From contig NC_054390.1 of NCBI RefSeq assembly GCF_001625195.1, positions 2,256,027 to 2,320,026 of the forward strand: a stretch of 64,000 nucleotides of DNA. The letters run 5' to 3'. How positions within the stretch are numbered: position 1 is the stretch's first letter; the number at the start of each line of letters is the position of its first letter. The notes beneath the pieces were generated by a model. It had not been told where the DNA came from, did no database searches, and saw only the letters and a program-made list of their open reading frames with translations. Below are positions 42,708-53,419 of the stretch, piece by piece. This stretch comes from Drechmeria coniospora. Its lineage: Eukaryota; Ascomycota; Sordariomycetes; Hypocreales; Ophiocordycipitaceae. The translations under genes were made by a program, and so were the position numbers.

Positions 42708-45289
42708 ATGTCCTTCTCAATCTCTTTCGGCGATGCCTACCTCATGGGCAAACTGGCCTTCAAGATCGGCCAGGCCTTCACAAAGGGCAAGAAATCTGCG
42801 CCGGCGGAGTTTCGCGAGGTCGAATCTCAGCTCTACTCTCTGAGCGCAGCACTGAATGCCTTTTCTACCGCCCGCGAGTCCAGCACAACAGCGCCTCTGA
42901 TCGTCGACCCATCCGAGCTGCCAGACAATGTGCCGGCGCACTTTGCCGAAAACCGAGATATCATATTGGGCATGCTGCGTAGTTGCCAGGAGACGTTGAG
43001 CCACCTGGACGACCTAGTCAAAAAATATAGCATCATCACGAAACAGGTCGACTCGGCCGAGCCGCGGGCGAAACGATGGAGCAAGGAGATGCTGGCAGGC
43101 TGGAGGAAGGTGGCTTGGACGACCGAGGGTGGTGATCTCGGTACCCTCAAGGCCAACCTCACGATCCAGACGAACAGCCTCAACTTGATTCTAGGCGTCG
43201 TCATCAAGTAAGAAGGAAGAATCTGAGGGTCACCTCGGTGGGTGCCGTTCGGCTAACCGCCGCCGACCAGCTCTCAGGCCGATCGTCTGCAAACCGACAT
43301 GGACCACATTTCGACCATGCTCGGGGACATTCACGAGTGGTTCGTTGAAAACCTCAAAGGCAAGGCCGCAACGGCACTCGCTTCGACTTTTGGCGTCCAA
43401 GATCCATCGGTTGTCGGAGCAGCCGTCGTCGTTCCAGGATCGGGGGAGGATCAATCGAGCAGTGCTTCTAAGCCCCTCTACTTTGAGCTTCATGCACAGT
43501 CCGGCCAGAGCTCCAATGTCATCTGCGAGAAGGCGTCACTGACAGAAAAAGTCTCGCGGGCCTACTACAGCTCGTCTCTGAGAAATCACCAGCTGTTTTC
43601 CTGCAACTGCTCTTCATTCGCGGACAATGTACACCGATCGTCTGTCGAAGGGTATGGCGGTGAGTTCTTTTCCCCAAATCTTCATGCCAGTCACTGTTGA
43701 GTTAACCTGCTCTGATCTTCCCCCTCGTAGTGTCACCCCTCAGCTTTGCGGCCAGAATTGCGGGCGGCGAGAGATCATGGCTCCTCTACAAAGTGGCCGA
43801 TCGTAGGACCGATCAACTCACGTCTCTCATTGTCAAAGGGGTGCCGCCAGAAGGTAGGCGCCGTGAGCCGCCCAGGCGCAAGCCCGTAGACTTACGCACC
43901 TTGTCGCCATAGTCATGTACGACTTTGAAGAGCTGCTGGTCCACGGTCTCAGCGTCATCCAGACCAGACAAATGTTGAAGCGCAGTATGAGCACGATGCT
44001 TGCGCATGCCTCAAGTGTGGATGAAGAATTGCCCAGAGCGAATATTCTGGATCTGGTGAGGTATGGAGAAGATCAACTTGGACCCATCCATGACGTGGCT
44101 GACATGATTTGGCCTCACCAAGCAACCCGACGACACTCCACCGATCCGTCTCCGCCGTGAGGTTCACCTCTGGAAACGTCCAATATGCGCGCGAAAACGT
44201 CCATTTTATCCAGATGCTTCACTACAAGTCGATTGAGCTGAGCCGCATCCTGGACGAAGTCGTCCTACCGCAGAGCACGTTTGAAGAGAGCCGCAAGGCG
44301 GAAATCGTCATCACGTATGGAAAGCAGGACCGGAAGTCGCAAAACGCACCCGCAGACACTTTCGTTCGCTCCATCCTGCACTGTGAGTTCTCCTCTGGTT
44401 CCCCGACGGCCGGTGACGGTGCTAACCCGGGTGAGTGTGCTGCAACTCGGTGATACAGTACAAGTCGGGGGAGGACACCGTACTCATCAAGGATATTGAG
44501 TGTACAGCCTACGACTCCAGCGAGACGCCGAGATCGACCGCGACTGCCTTGGTCACCATGGAGTTCGCGTCAGCAGAAGGCATGGTTGTCCCTCGAGCGA
44601 AAGCCTTGAAGCATCACACTGACTGAACACAGCTGCCGCCCAGATGTGGAAGGAGATGGAAGCCATTCGAATGGACCTCTTTGTCATTGACTTGCAGAAT
44701 CAGCGCGACGACGAAAAGGTGCTTGTGAAGCTGTACGTTCATGTCCCGGCAGTCGGTCCATAATTTCCATCGTGCTCACAGGTCTATAGGCAAGCGCAGG
44801 ACGTCCATACGGAGCGGATGCTCATATGCGACGCTGACATTTTCATATTTCAGAATGTCAAAACTCGCCGCCTCCGCCTCGTCGTGAAGAGCAAGAATGG
44901 CTACACTGTCCTCAGCCAAGAGTGCAAGTGCCCGCCCACCCTGGCTGAGCCCTTGGGCGCCGATCTAACAGGTCGCAGTGGCAGAAGACTTTTTCCAGAC
45001 TCTGGCCTTCAGGGGTCGTCCTGATTACAACGCACCGTCGTTCGAGGTCTACATGGACGCGTCGGGCAAGAGAGTCGTCAAGCGGTGCCCCAGGGGGTTT
45101 ACCCACCTCGTCTTTTCGGACCACAGGAGTGAGCCTGAAGAAACTGCGATGGGTATATCCGTAACATCAGCATTGCTGACTATGAGTCTAGTTGAGCAGG
45201 TCTTCGACATGGGTCTCGCGGCGATTGTTGGGCCAAAGCATGTCATGGTTGGATCGCAACCCATGGAGGGCGTAGTAACCCAGGGTTAG
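42708..45289 (+). CDS. Ten-exon fungal protein with HeLo/STAND-like N-terminal helical domain
   Basis: No named function is recognised. Exons are 42708-43207, 43271-43659, 43731-43853, 43913-44060, 44123-44382, 44436-44579, 44633-44732, 44790-44923, 44979-45128 and 45192-45289 (681 aa; the frame closes exactly). The N-terminus (MSFSISFGDAYLMGKLAFKI, EFREVESQLYSLSAALNAF) resembles the helical N-terminal region of many fungal STAND and HeLo-type proteins, with RWSKEMLAGWRKVAWTTE further on. No nucleotide-binding P-loop is visible, so it is not a full STAND protein. The rest is a soluble alpha/beta region. Two introns need GC donors (44580 GCATGG; 44924 GCAAGT). Intron 5 uses a GAG acceptor (44435) close to its GCTAAC branch and is the least certain. 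The final intron is 63 bp, in frame and stopless. Most other introns have GTRNGN donors and clear branch sites. Confidence 0.75.
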
Positions 45290-46178
45290 ACTGGAGGTGT
45301 ACCCCCCGGGTGCCGAGGTTCCTGTGCGCGTGAGAGTGCATACTCGAGCTTCTACGTTGGAAGCCAGGACTTTGCTTAGGAATCATCGCTGTTGAAGTCG
45401 AGGGGACCAGCATTAGGTGGGATGGATATTTGGGAGACACGAATAAAGAATGATAATTTATCCGTGTTTCTGGGAGAGCATGTTTAGCAATGCCATATTT
45501 TCTGGACGCTTTAACGATCAATGATTATAACTGCCTCAGCGATATTCTTTTCATCAATATTATTCTGCCAGAGGTACTGTTCTTGTGGATGATAATGCGG
45601 CGCAAGAAGCAGGCAAGAGGTGGCCTGACCAGTGCGTAATACCGGCTGGTGCTTCCCGTAGTTTGGAGTGCTTCCACCCCACTGGTGGTATGAGCTGGAT
45701 GGAATCATATTCCTCCACAAAGAAGTTCAAGTCATTTTATTCAATATGTTGCTAAGAATTACATCCATGCCCCTCCTACATGCACACGCACTGCAAGGCT
45801 AACAGTGCGTGCAACCCCCCACATTGCACTGTTCTGGATGGAAGGCCGTTGAACGGACCAGCCACATGCAACAGCCACTCATGGTCGACGAATCATTGGG
45901 GTGGCTCGACTCCACAAGGCTATTTGTACAGTCAGCCTTCCGCTTCTCGACAACGTCACGTCGACCAGAGCACAATATCATTAATATTGGGCCAAGGCTT
46001 CTGTTGCCGCCTTATCTCTTATTTTGAAGTACAGATGGAGGAATCGGTCGTCTTACGATCCAGCTCTATGTAGCAACGCGTCCGTCACCCATCGTCCCGC
46101 CCCCCTTCCTCCTCCTCCCCCTAACGATCTGGTCCATCGCTTCCAAATAACATCCATGAAGCGAACGACACGGGCACG
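45290..46178. other. Intergenic region with poly(A) signal
   Basis: Tandem spacing between two + strand genes. An AATAAA at 45442-45447 lies 153 bp after the upstream stop and fits its 3' end. The rest would be the promoter and leader of the GH47 gene; GC is lower here than in the flanking exons. No gene is supported. Confidence 0.6.
45442..45447 (+). promoter_or_regulatory. Probable polyadenylation signal
   Basis: Exact AATAAA in an AT-rich stretch downstream of the ten-exon gene. Fungal poly(A) signals are loose, so this is supported only by position and sequence. Confidence 0.5.
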
Positions 46179-49100
46179 ATGTTCCTGCGTAGTCTGCTGC
46201 CACTCTGCGCGCTGCTATCATGGAGCGTAAACTCGATGCGAGCTGACCACCTGTCGCAACTGCGCCTCGACACGGTAGACACTTTTTATCATGGCTACCG
46301 CAATTACATGCATCACGCGTTTCCCGAGGACGAGGTGTGTTCATGCCTAGCGCACCCGAAGCCATGTATCGAATTCTGCTGACTGCCTACTCCTCCATTC
46401 GTTAGCTGCGACCCCTCACGTGCTCTTCGTTGACCAGAGACCGCAGCAACCCCGACCGAATCGATCTGAACGACGCCTTGGGGAACTACTCGTTAACCCT
46501 GATCGACAGCCTATCGACGCTTGCCATCCTGGCGGGAGGGCCGCAGGACGGCTCGTACACTGGGCCGCAGGCCCTCAGCGACTTTCAAGACGGCATCGCC
46601 AATTTCGTCCACCACTACGGCGACGGGAGACCGGGGCCTTCGGGTACCGGGATTCGGGCCACAGGCTTCGATCTCGACAGCAAGGTCCAGGTTTTCGAAA
46701 CCGTAATTCGCGGCCTTGGGGGCCTGCTGAGTGCCCACCTGTTCGCCATCGGAGAACTGCCCATTACCGGATACGACCCGAAACCGATGAGCGAATCTCC
46801 AGCGAGCGACGACCCTCTGGAGCTGGCACCCATACCGTGGCCAAACGGGTTCAAGTATGATGGCCAACTCTTGAGGCTGGCGCTCGATCTTGGGCAGAGG
46901 CTCTTGCCTGCATTCTACACCACGACCGGCATACCCTACCCTCGCGTGAACCTCCGGGCCGGAATCCCATTCTACGTCAACTCTCCCCTGAACCAACCCT
47001 CTGGCGAGGCGACGGAGTCGGATGGACGGACCGAGATCACCGAAACATGCAGCGCTGGAGCCGGTAGCCTGACGCTGGAGTTCACCGTGTTGAGTCGTCT
47101 GACTGGCGATCCGCGCTTTGAGCAGGTGGCGAAGAGGGCCTTCTGGGAAGTCTGGAGCAGGAGGAGTGAAATTGGCCTGATCGGAAACGGCCTCGATGCC
47201 GAGGGCGGTCAGTGGATAGGCCCCCACTCCGGTATCGGGGCCGGCATGGATAGCTTCTTCGAGTACGCGCTCAAGAGTCATATACTATTGTCCGGGCATA
47301 GCATGCCAAACGAATCGACGACTCAACGGAAATCCACAACCGATTGGTTGGATCCAAACTCGCTCCATGGGCCCCTTCCAGCCGAGATGCATTCGTCCGA
47401 CGCCTTCCTTGAGGCCTGGCATCAAGCGCACGCGTCCGTCAAGCGGCACATCTACAATGATCGGAACCATTATCCATACTACTCCAACAACCATCGGGCA
47501 ACCGGTCAGCCTTATACCACGTGGATCGACAGCCTCGGTGCCTTTTACCCTGGCCTCCTCGCTTTGGCCGGAGAGGTGGAGGAGGCCATCGAGGCGAACC
47601 TCGTCTATACTGCGCTTTGGACTCGATATGCGGCCATTCCCGAACGCTGGTCCATCCGTGAGAACAACGTGGTGGCGGGGATCGGATGGTGGCCCGGGAG
47701 ACCCGAGTTTATCGAGTCGACGTACCACATATACCGCGCCACGCGGGATCCCTGGTACTTGCACGTCGGTGAGATGGTGCTGAAGGACATTAGGCGGCGC
47801 TGCTATGCCCCCTGCGGTTGGGCTGGCTTGCAAGATGTCCAGACGGGGGAGAAGCAGGACCGCATGGAGAGCTTCTTTCTCGGCGAGACGACCAAGTACA
47901 TGTACCTGCTTTTCGACCCGGACCATCCGCTGAACAATCTGGATGCCGCGTACGTCTTCACGACAGAAGGCCACCCCTTGATATTGCCGAAGGAGACGAG
48001 ATCGGAGCGAGGATCTCGGACTCATGATGGTGGGAAGGGCAAATCCGTCTACAAATACTACGATGACAGCTTCACAAACTCGTGCCCGGCGCCGATATTA
48101 GCGGATTCTCTGTCAATGTCTGCCACGGCGGCACGGCGGCAGCTGTTCGACGTCTCGCGCTTTACCAATCTCCATAACACGCCCAACATACACGGGCCGG
48201 TGGAGATGGTTCAAGTTGAGGACACGACGACGGATGGTCCAGTCACCAAGTACAGAGCCCTCTCCAACTACACGATTTTCCCCTGGACACTTCCACCCAG
48301 CCTGCTTCCGCTGAACGGGACCTGTGCTGCTCCTTCCGAGCGAGTCATCTCACGTCTCGAATTTCCTGCCGCCGATGTGGCCAGCTCGCTGCTGTCAACG
48401 CTTGGCGCCTCCCTGACGTGGTACAGCTACGTCGGGCCGACGGTGAGAAAACTCGAGGGATTGAGGCTCCAGTTGGAAAGGGAGCACAGCGAGGCCCATG
48501 GCGATGACGTCTGGAAGATAACCCATCTTGGAAATGTCCAGCTTGGTCGGCACGAGACGGTTTTCTTTTATGCGGAGCATGTGAAAGACCTCAAGGACGA
48601 AGCCTTCACTTGCAGGAGGCGAGCCGATGCCGTGGAGATTGAGCTGCTCGTCGACTTCCCTACCGAGAAGAGCGAGACGATGCCTGTTTCGGCAGACACT
48701 GGCGCTGCCTCGAGCGGATCTCCGAGCGGACCCCCGAGCGGACCCCCGAGCGACGGAGCAGGGCTGGATGAGAGCAACAAGGATGACCTCGCCACTTCGG
48801 CCCAAACGTCACTCCTCAAACACCTCCTTCGAGCCGTATCGTCCGTCTTCGAGCCCACCCATACCGACTTCCCCTCAGCCGACGGGTCTCCCGGCGCGGC
48901 GCCCATCCTCTCCTTTTTCGGCCACACGGCCGGCGGCCCCGGAGCCTTCCCGGTCCATTCGATGGACGACACACCCATCCAAGGCTCGCCGTACTATGAT
49001 GCCGAGAATCCGACAAGTAACTTTCCCTGGTCGAGCATATTTCTCGCCGACTACGCATGCGATGGGCCCCTCCCAGATGCCGCGAGCCGCGATCACCAGC

Positions 49101-49432
49101 TCATTGTCATGCGCCGCGGACGGTGTTCTTTCAGCGACAAGCTGAGCAAGGTTCCGATTTTCTTTCCCAGCACGAATTCGCTACAGCTTGTCATCATTGT
49201 CGACGAGACCGACGAGGGCTCGCGCCTCGAAGGCGGCACAGAACGGCCTTTTCTCGTCGAGGAGCAACTCACGCCCAACGGCAACAAGCGTCTTCACGGT
49301 GTGCCGATGGTCCTCATTAGTGGCGAACGAGGAGACTATGAGCGATTCGGCAAGGCCTCTGCGGCGGGCATGCGACGAAAGTATCGGGTGGAAAGCGAAG
49401 GGCTGTTGATTGAGAACGCTGTCGTCGTGTAA
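46179..49432 (+). CDS. mnl1: EDEM/Mnl1-type alpha-1,2-mannosidase (GH47) with PA domain
   Basis: EDEM/Htm1-type mannosidases trim mannose from misfolded glycoproteins in the ER lumen and mark them for ER-associated degradation. Exons are 46179-46334 and 46406-49432 (1060 aa). Residues 1-22 are a signal peptide (MFLRSLLPLCALLSWSVNS). The GH47 domain covers roughly residues 25-510, with LGNYSLTLIDSLSTLAIL, CSAGAGSLTLEFTVLSRLTG, HSGIGAGMDSFFEYALKSHI, ESFFLGETTKYMYLLFD and VFTTEGHPL, all EDEM-class landmarks. A protease-associated (PA) domain lies at ~870-1010 (SIFLADYACDGPLP, LIVMRRGRCSFSDKL). A Ser/Gly/Pro repeat linker precedes it. Length and PA domain separate it from short Golgi GH47 enzymes. 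The 71-bp intron has donor GTGTGT and acceptor TAG, phase 0, joining FPEDE to LRPLTC. Confidence 0.92.
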
Positions 49433-50141
49433 TACGAATCCGAAGCTGCATGTGCCAGCATGATGACGAGTACGAGCACGAGTACGATATGATTGCCGAC
49501 TGTATTGGAGGCGTGTTGTCTTGAATATTGTAATCGAAATGGTTAGGAAACAATTCTGCTACATGAGGGCAGTTTCTAAGCTGCATCTCCACGGTTCATG
49601 CGGTGACATGGGCTGGCGCCGGCCGGCCACCGGTGCAAGTAAACACGTCGATCAAGTGTCGAAAATCAGTACGCGATTATGCCAATGCTTCAGATGGATA
49701 CTACGGGGGTTACCGACTCCGTTTGAGGACGCTTCCAACAGGACCTTTTTTGCACTTCAAACCAAACGGAGGATAGAAGTTGCAGTCGAAACATCCCCCC
49801 CCCCCCCCCCCCGATCCACCAGCATCAAGAACCGCCCAACGTATCCCATGAATAATTGCAATCTATGCAGGACAATGTGTTTTCAACTTCTGCGCTGGTT
49901 TGAAACAACTTCCCCAAACGCGCTGGATGAGACCGAGAGGCAATCACCGTCACGAGTGGGCGGCGGCGGCGGCGGCGGCGGCAAGCGGTTTGCGCCAGAG
50001 TGACGTAGGCGGGCGTTGCCAGCGTGATGCCGCGAGGCATGACATGACCTTCATTCAGCTTTTTTACTAGAGCGCGGACTAGCATCGAAGAGCAGACATG
50101 GCTCAAAGGAGGGACGGGGCTGAAAGAATCAAGCGAGGCAG
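49433..50141. other. Convergent region between GH47 and APRT genes
   Basis: Holds both 3' ends. A run of 18 C lies at 49795-49812 and a GGC trinucleotide run at about 49960-49983. No gene is supported. Confidence 0.65.
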
Positions 50142-50880
50142 CTAGGCATCTTCGAGCAGGATGGTCGTTGGCGCTTCGCCGAGCTCCTTGCGGCCATTGA
50201 GGCCGGGGATCTCGAGGATGAACATATAACCCATAACTTGGCCCTTGAGCTGGGTGACGAGAGACGCTGCAGCCTTGGCGGAGCCACCTGAGGAGAGCGT
50301 GTTAGCAAGGCAAGCGAAGCTGTCGGTGCACGGCAGGCAAAGCGGTAGAGGGGGGCATCCACATACCCGTGGCGATAATGTCGTCAACAATAAGAACCTT
50401 CTGTCCCTCACGGATGGCGTCCTGCTGCATCTGAAAGTGATCCGAGCCGTATTCCTTGACATACTCGGCCGTGACGCAGGGACCTGGCAGCTTGCCCTGC
50501 TTGCGAACGGCGGCAAATCCAACGCCGAGGCGGAGAGCGAGGCCGGGGCCGAAGAGGAAGCCGCGAGCGTCGAGGCCAACAATGACGTCCGGTTTGTTCT
50601 GAGCGAAGGAGACGGCGATCTGCAGCTCGAGGGCGGAGACGAGGGTGGCGTGGGCTAGAGGGTTGGCGAAGAGGGGCATGATGTCCACGAAGTCAATGCC
50701 GGGAATAGGGAAGTCGGGGAAGTTGCGGAGAGTCTTGCGCAGGCTCATCTTCGCACCGGCGAGTTCGGCGGCGGCGGCGGCGGCGGCGGCGGAGTGGCGT
50801 CCCGAGGCATCTTGAAGGGCGGTTGCTTGCTGGCTGGAAGACGACGCGGATGCTGGCTGCTCTGGTGAGGGGCCGGTCAT
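50142..50880 (-). CDS. apt1: Adenine phosphoribosyltransferase
   Basis: APRT salvages adenine with PRPP to AMP. Exons are 50880-50367 and 50287-50142 (219 aa). The family core is complete: LRNFPDFPIPGIDFVDIMPLF, VIVGLDARGFLFGPGLAL, AVRKQGKLPGP, YGSDHFQMQQDAI and the PRPP loop VLIVDDIIATGGSAKAA. The 79-bp intron (donor GTATGT, acceptor CAG, phase 1) splits the PRPP loop at ATG|GSA. The first 44 residues are a Ser/Ala/Gln-rich extension with a GCC-encoded alanine run; fungal and bacterial APRTs usually begin near the second in-frame ATG (50748, MSLRKTLRNF). That ATG is a credible alternative start. Confidence 0.93.
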
Positions 50881-51402
50881 TGTGAGGAGGAGAAGGAGGA
50901 GGGGAAGTGTACGAAGTTGGCGAAGCTGACGAGCGAGAACGAGAGACGACGGTTGGCGGTAGAGACGGAATAAGATGTGAGACAGGCACTTGAGCACGAG
51001 CGAAGGAGAGGAGGAGGGGGGGGGGGTGGGAGGGAGGAGATTAGAGGAGAGGCGAGCGGAGGAGAAAGAATATTGAGAGGAGAAAGTGGTGTGTATGATT
51101 TTTGGCTGTTGGAAAGGTTGGTAGCTACAAGGAGCTACTCTGCCTGGGATCAAGGTCTGGGCGAGTTGACGCTGGAGAATGTACCCAGCACTCCCTGAGC
51201 TAGGTACTAGTAGTCGGTACTTCCACCAACAACTGAGGGAAGCTCGGGGGCGGGATCCCGCTGATAGCACCCAGGTACCCACTACGAAGCGGGTGGACGG
51301 TAGGTACATGCTAGCAGCGGGGAGGTGGTGGTTGGTGGGGGGCAAAATGTCGTACTAGCATACAGGTAGTGCCTAGACCTCCATGGCTGGATCCTGTTAG
51401 TG
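50881..51402. other. APRT upstream region
   Basis: Pyrimidine-rich on the APRT strand from 50881 to 51080, as expected of a leader, then GTAC/TACCTA words around 51200-51430. An upstream extension of the APRT frame exists without a better start. Confidence 0.55.
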
Positions 51403-51963
51403 CTAGGTGGTAGTGCTGTAGGTACCTGAGCCGCTATTGCATGGCAGTACTGAGTACAACCGGAACGAAGACACATATACGTATGTTCTGTGCCGAGCGC
51501 AGAGATCGGAGAGCGCGCCTGTCTCTTTGGATTCTCGTTGAAGCTCCAGTAATTCTTTGAAAGAGACATTGAAGTGTTGTGACGAAATTTCTCGATCGGA
51601 TATACTTATATATTCACAGCGTGGGCGCGTTCGAGTCTTTCTTCCTTCCACCTGGTGGATGAAAGGGTCGACTCGGTGCGGGATCGACTGGCAGGCATCA
51701 TGGAAGAAAGGCTTGGCTTCTGAGGCAATGAACCAGCGTACCTTGTTCGTAATGCTGCTCTGAGGCGCCTCGTAGCCTGTCGGAAATCTCGTATTCCTAC
51801 AACCATCACATACTTCCTCCCAGTGCACTCGCCGGTACGAGCCAGTAGCCGAAGGACGATGGTGAGGTGCATGCGCGTTTCGAGCACCAACAGGAAAAAT
51901 AGTCACTTGCCATAGCGGCATGAACAAGAATAATGTGCCAGAGACAAGTAAAATAGAGGGCAT
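51403..51963 (-). CDS. Possible small secreted cysteine-containing protein
   Basis: An uninterrupted 186-codon frame from ATG 51963, not recognised as a known family. The first ~27 residues look like a signal peptide (MPSILLVSGTLFLFMPLW, then VTIFPVGA). The remaining protein is soluble and mostly polar, with six cysteines (in VCDGCR, DACQS, PRCEY, DLCAR, LPCNS). The third codon position is far more mixed than in the GC-rich neighbouring genes, and the last residues run into a GTAC word region. It could be a lineage-specific secreted protein, a decayed gene or a chance frame. Candidate in-frame introns were not needed. Confidence 0.38.
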   Translation of the reverse strand: MPSILLVSGTLFLFMPLWQVTIFPVGARNAHAPHHRPSATGSYRRVHWEEVCDGCRNTRFPTGYEAPQSSITNKVRWFIASEAKPFFHDACQSIPHRVDPFIHQVEGRKTRTRPRCEYISISDREISSQHFNVSFKELLELQRESKETGALSDLCARHRTYVYVSSFRLYSVLPCNSGSGTYSTTT

Positions 51964-53419
51964 GGGCGATTGAATATTTGCATGCCTTGCCTGCTTACGT
52001 ATCCTTCGGTTCCATTCGTGAAGATATTGCAGCCTTATTTGATCGATGCGAGAAATGCCAGCTCTCGTACGGATGGATAGGAGGATGCCTACCACCAGCC
52101 CGCAACTACGAAGTCGTTGTCTGTTTCGTTCGCACTGATGGCTTCGTGCAATGCACTAGGAGGTAATGATCAAGAAGCGTAGGTCTGGCATGCATGCGCT
52201 GGCGGGCTGAGCCTCTTGCGAGCCATCACGGCGTACTTGCTATCTTTGTACCTAGCATGTACAGTATACCTACCCAGTTGCTTGTACTCGGTGCCAGGTA
52301 GGCCATTGGTCTTCGTGCTCGTATGTACTATGTACTTGCGCGAGAACACAACAGTCGATCTCTGCGAATCAATCATTCAGGAAGGAAGCAATGCCATATC
52401 TCTTGCTGCGTGCTCACCCATCACGGGTCGGTCCTGCCGACAAGCCACACACATCTGAAGATGGCAAAGTCGGGGGAAGGAGAGGACAGGGCCGATGTTG
52501 GTTTTCGCCACCTTGTATCACTGGTATGCCAACTAGCAGGACGTACAATCTCAACTCGACGCTCGTATGGTGCGCTTTATCAGTATTCGTATGCCAGTAT
52601 CGTGCTGTGACACCGCAATTGCACCCTTCTGCTGCCCGGTGACTGGCATTCTCTTGCGAAACATGATATGACGTACTTGCACCTTTCATCTGCATGTACA
52701 CCAAAATGCATACCTGCCAGCGCCCCCCCGCCCCCCTCCCTCTCCTCGTCTCATGTCTTGCCGTCCCTATCTGGATCAGGGTCCGAATCAAGGGTTGACT
52801 TGGCGGGCCTATTTATACCTACTTGGCACGAATGCAACATTGGGTCGTCAGGTTCCAGTCAGTCCAATCACTCTCGAGGATGTTGCACATGTCGTAACCG
52901 TTCATCCCCGCGCGCCCCAAGGTTGTTGGCAATCCATGCATTTGAATATCTATATATCTGCATAGCACATAGTAGATGGGCCTCGGTGACTGGGCATGTC
53001 ACTGTGCATGCCCCAGGCCGTAGGTGTAAGTTGGGGGGGGGGGGGTGACGGGAGTGGCTAGCACCGCCAACGACACAACCAGCAACAGCATGTGCGCCGA
53101 TCCGCATTCCGGTGACCACGCGGATGGATGGGTCCGTCGTGGCCTCGACATCCAGTACGCCAACACTGACCAGCCTGGCACTCGGCAGCCACCAACGTCA
53201 AGGAGACGAAGACCATCCTGAACATAAACTATTTGAAACCTTTCGAACGCTCTAAAGACGAACAGGGGTATCTATGGCCGACGCGCAGTTCTACGCTGTT
53301 CGCAAAACAAGGCCGTCTCTATGCGGAACGAAGGAGCAACATCGGAAAACTCGACGCACGCAAAGGCTTCCTCCTCGAGACGGCCGACCGAAGCCGGGCG
53401 GGCGGTGACCGACCGGTCA
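51964..53419. other. Gene-free region
   Basis: About 1.5 kb without a supported gene. GTAC-type words occur near 52250-52340 and a run of 13 G lies at 53033-53045. It includes the 3' flank of the polytopic membrane protein. Confidence 0.55.

Noticed and set aside
44460..44520. ACAG acceptor at 44456-44459 for intron 5 of the ten-exon gene
   Set aside because: It leads to a stop soon after; the upstream GAG acceptor keeps the frame.
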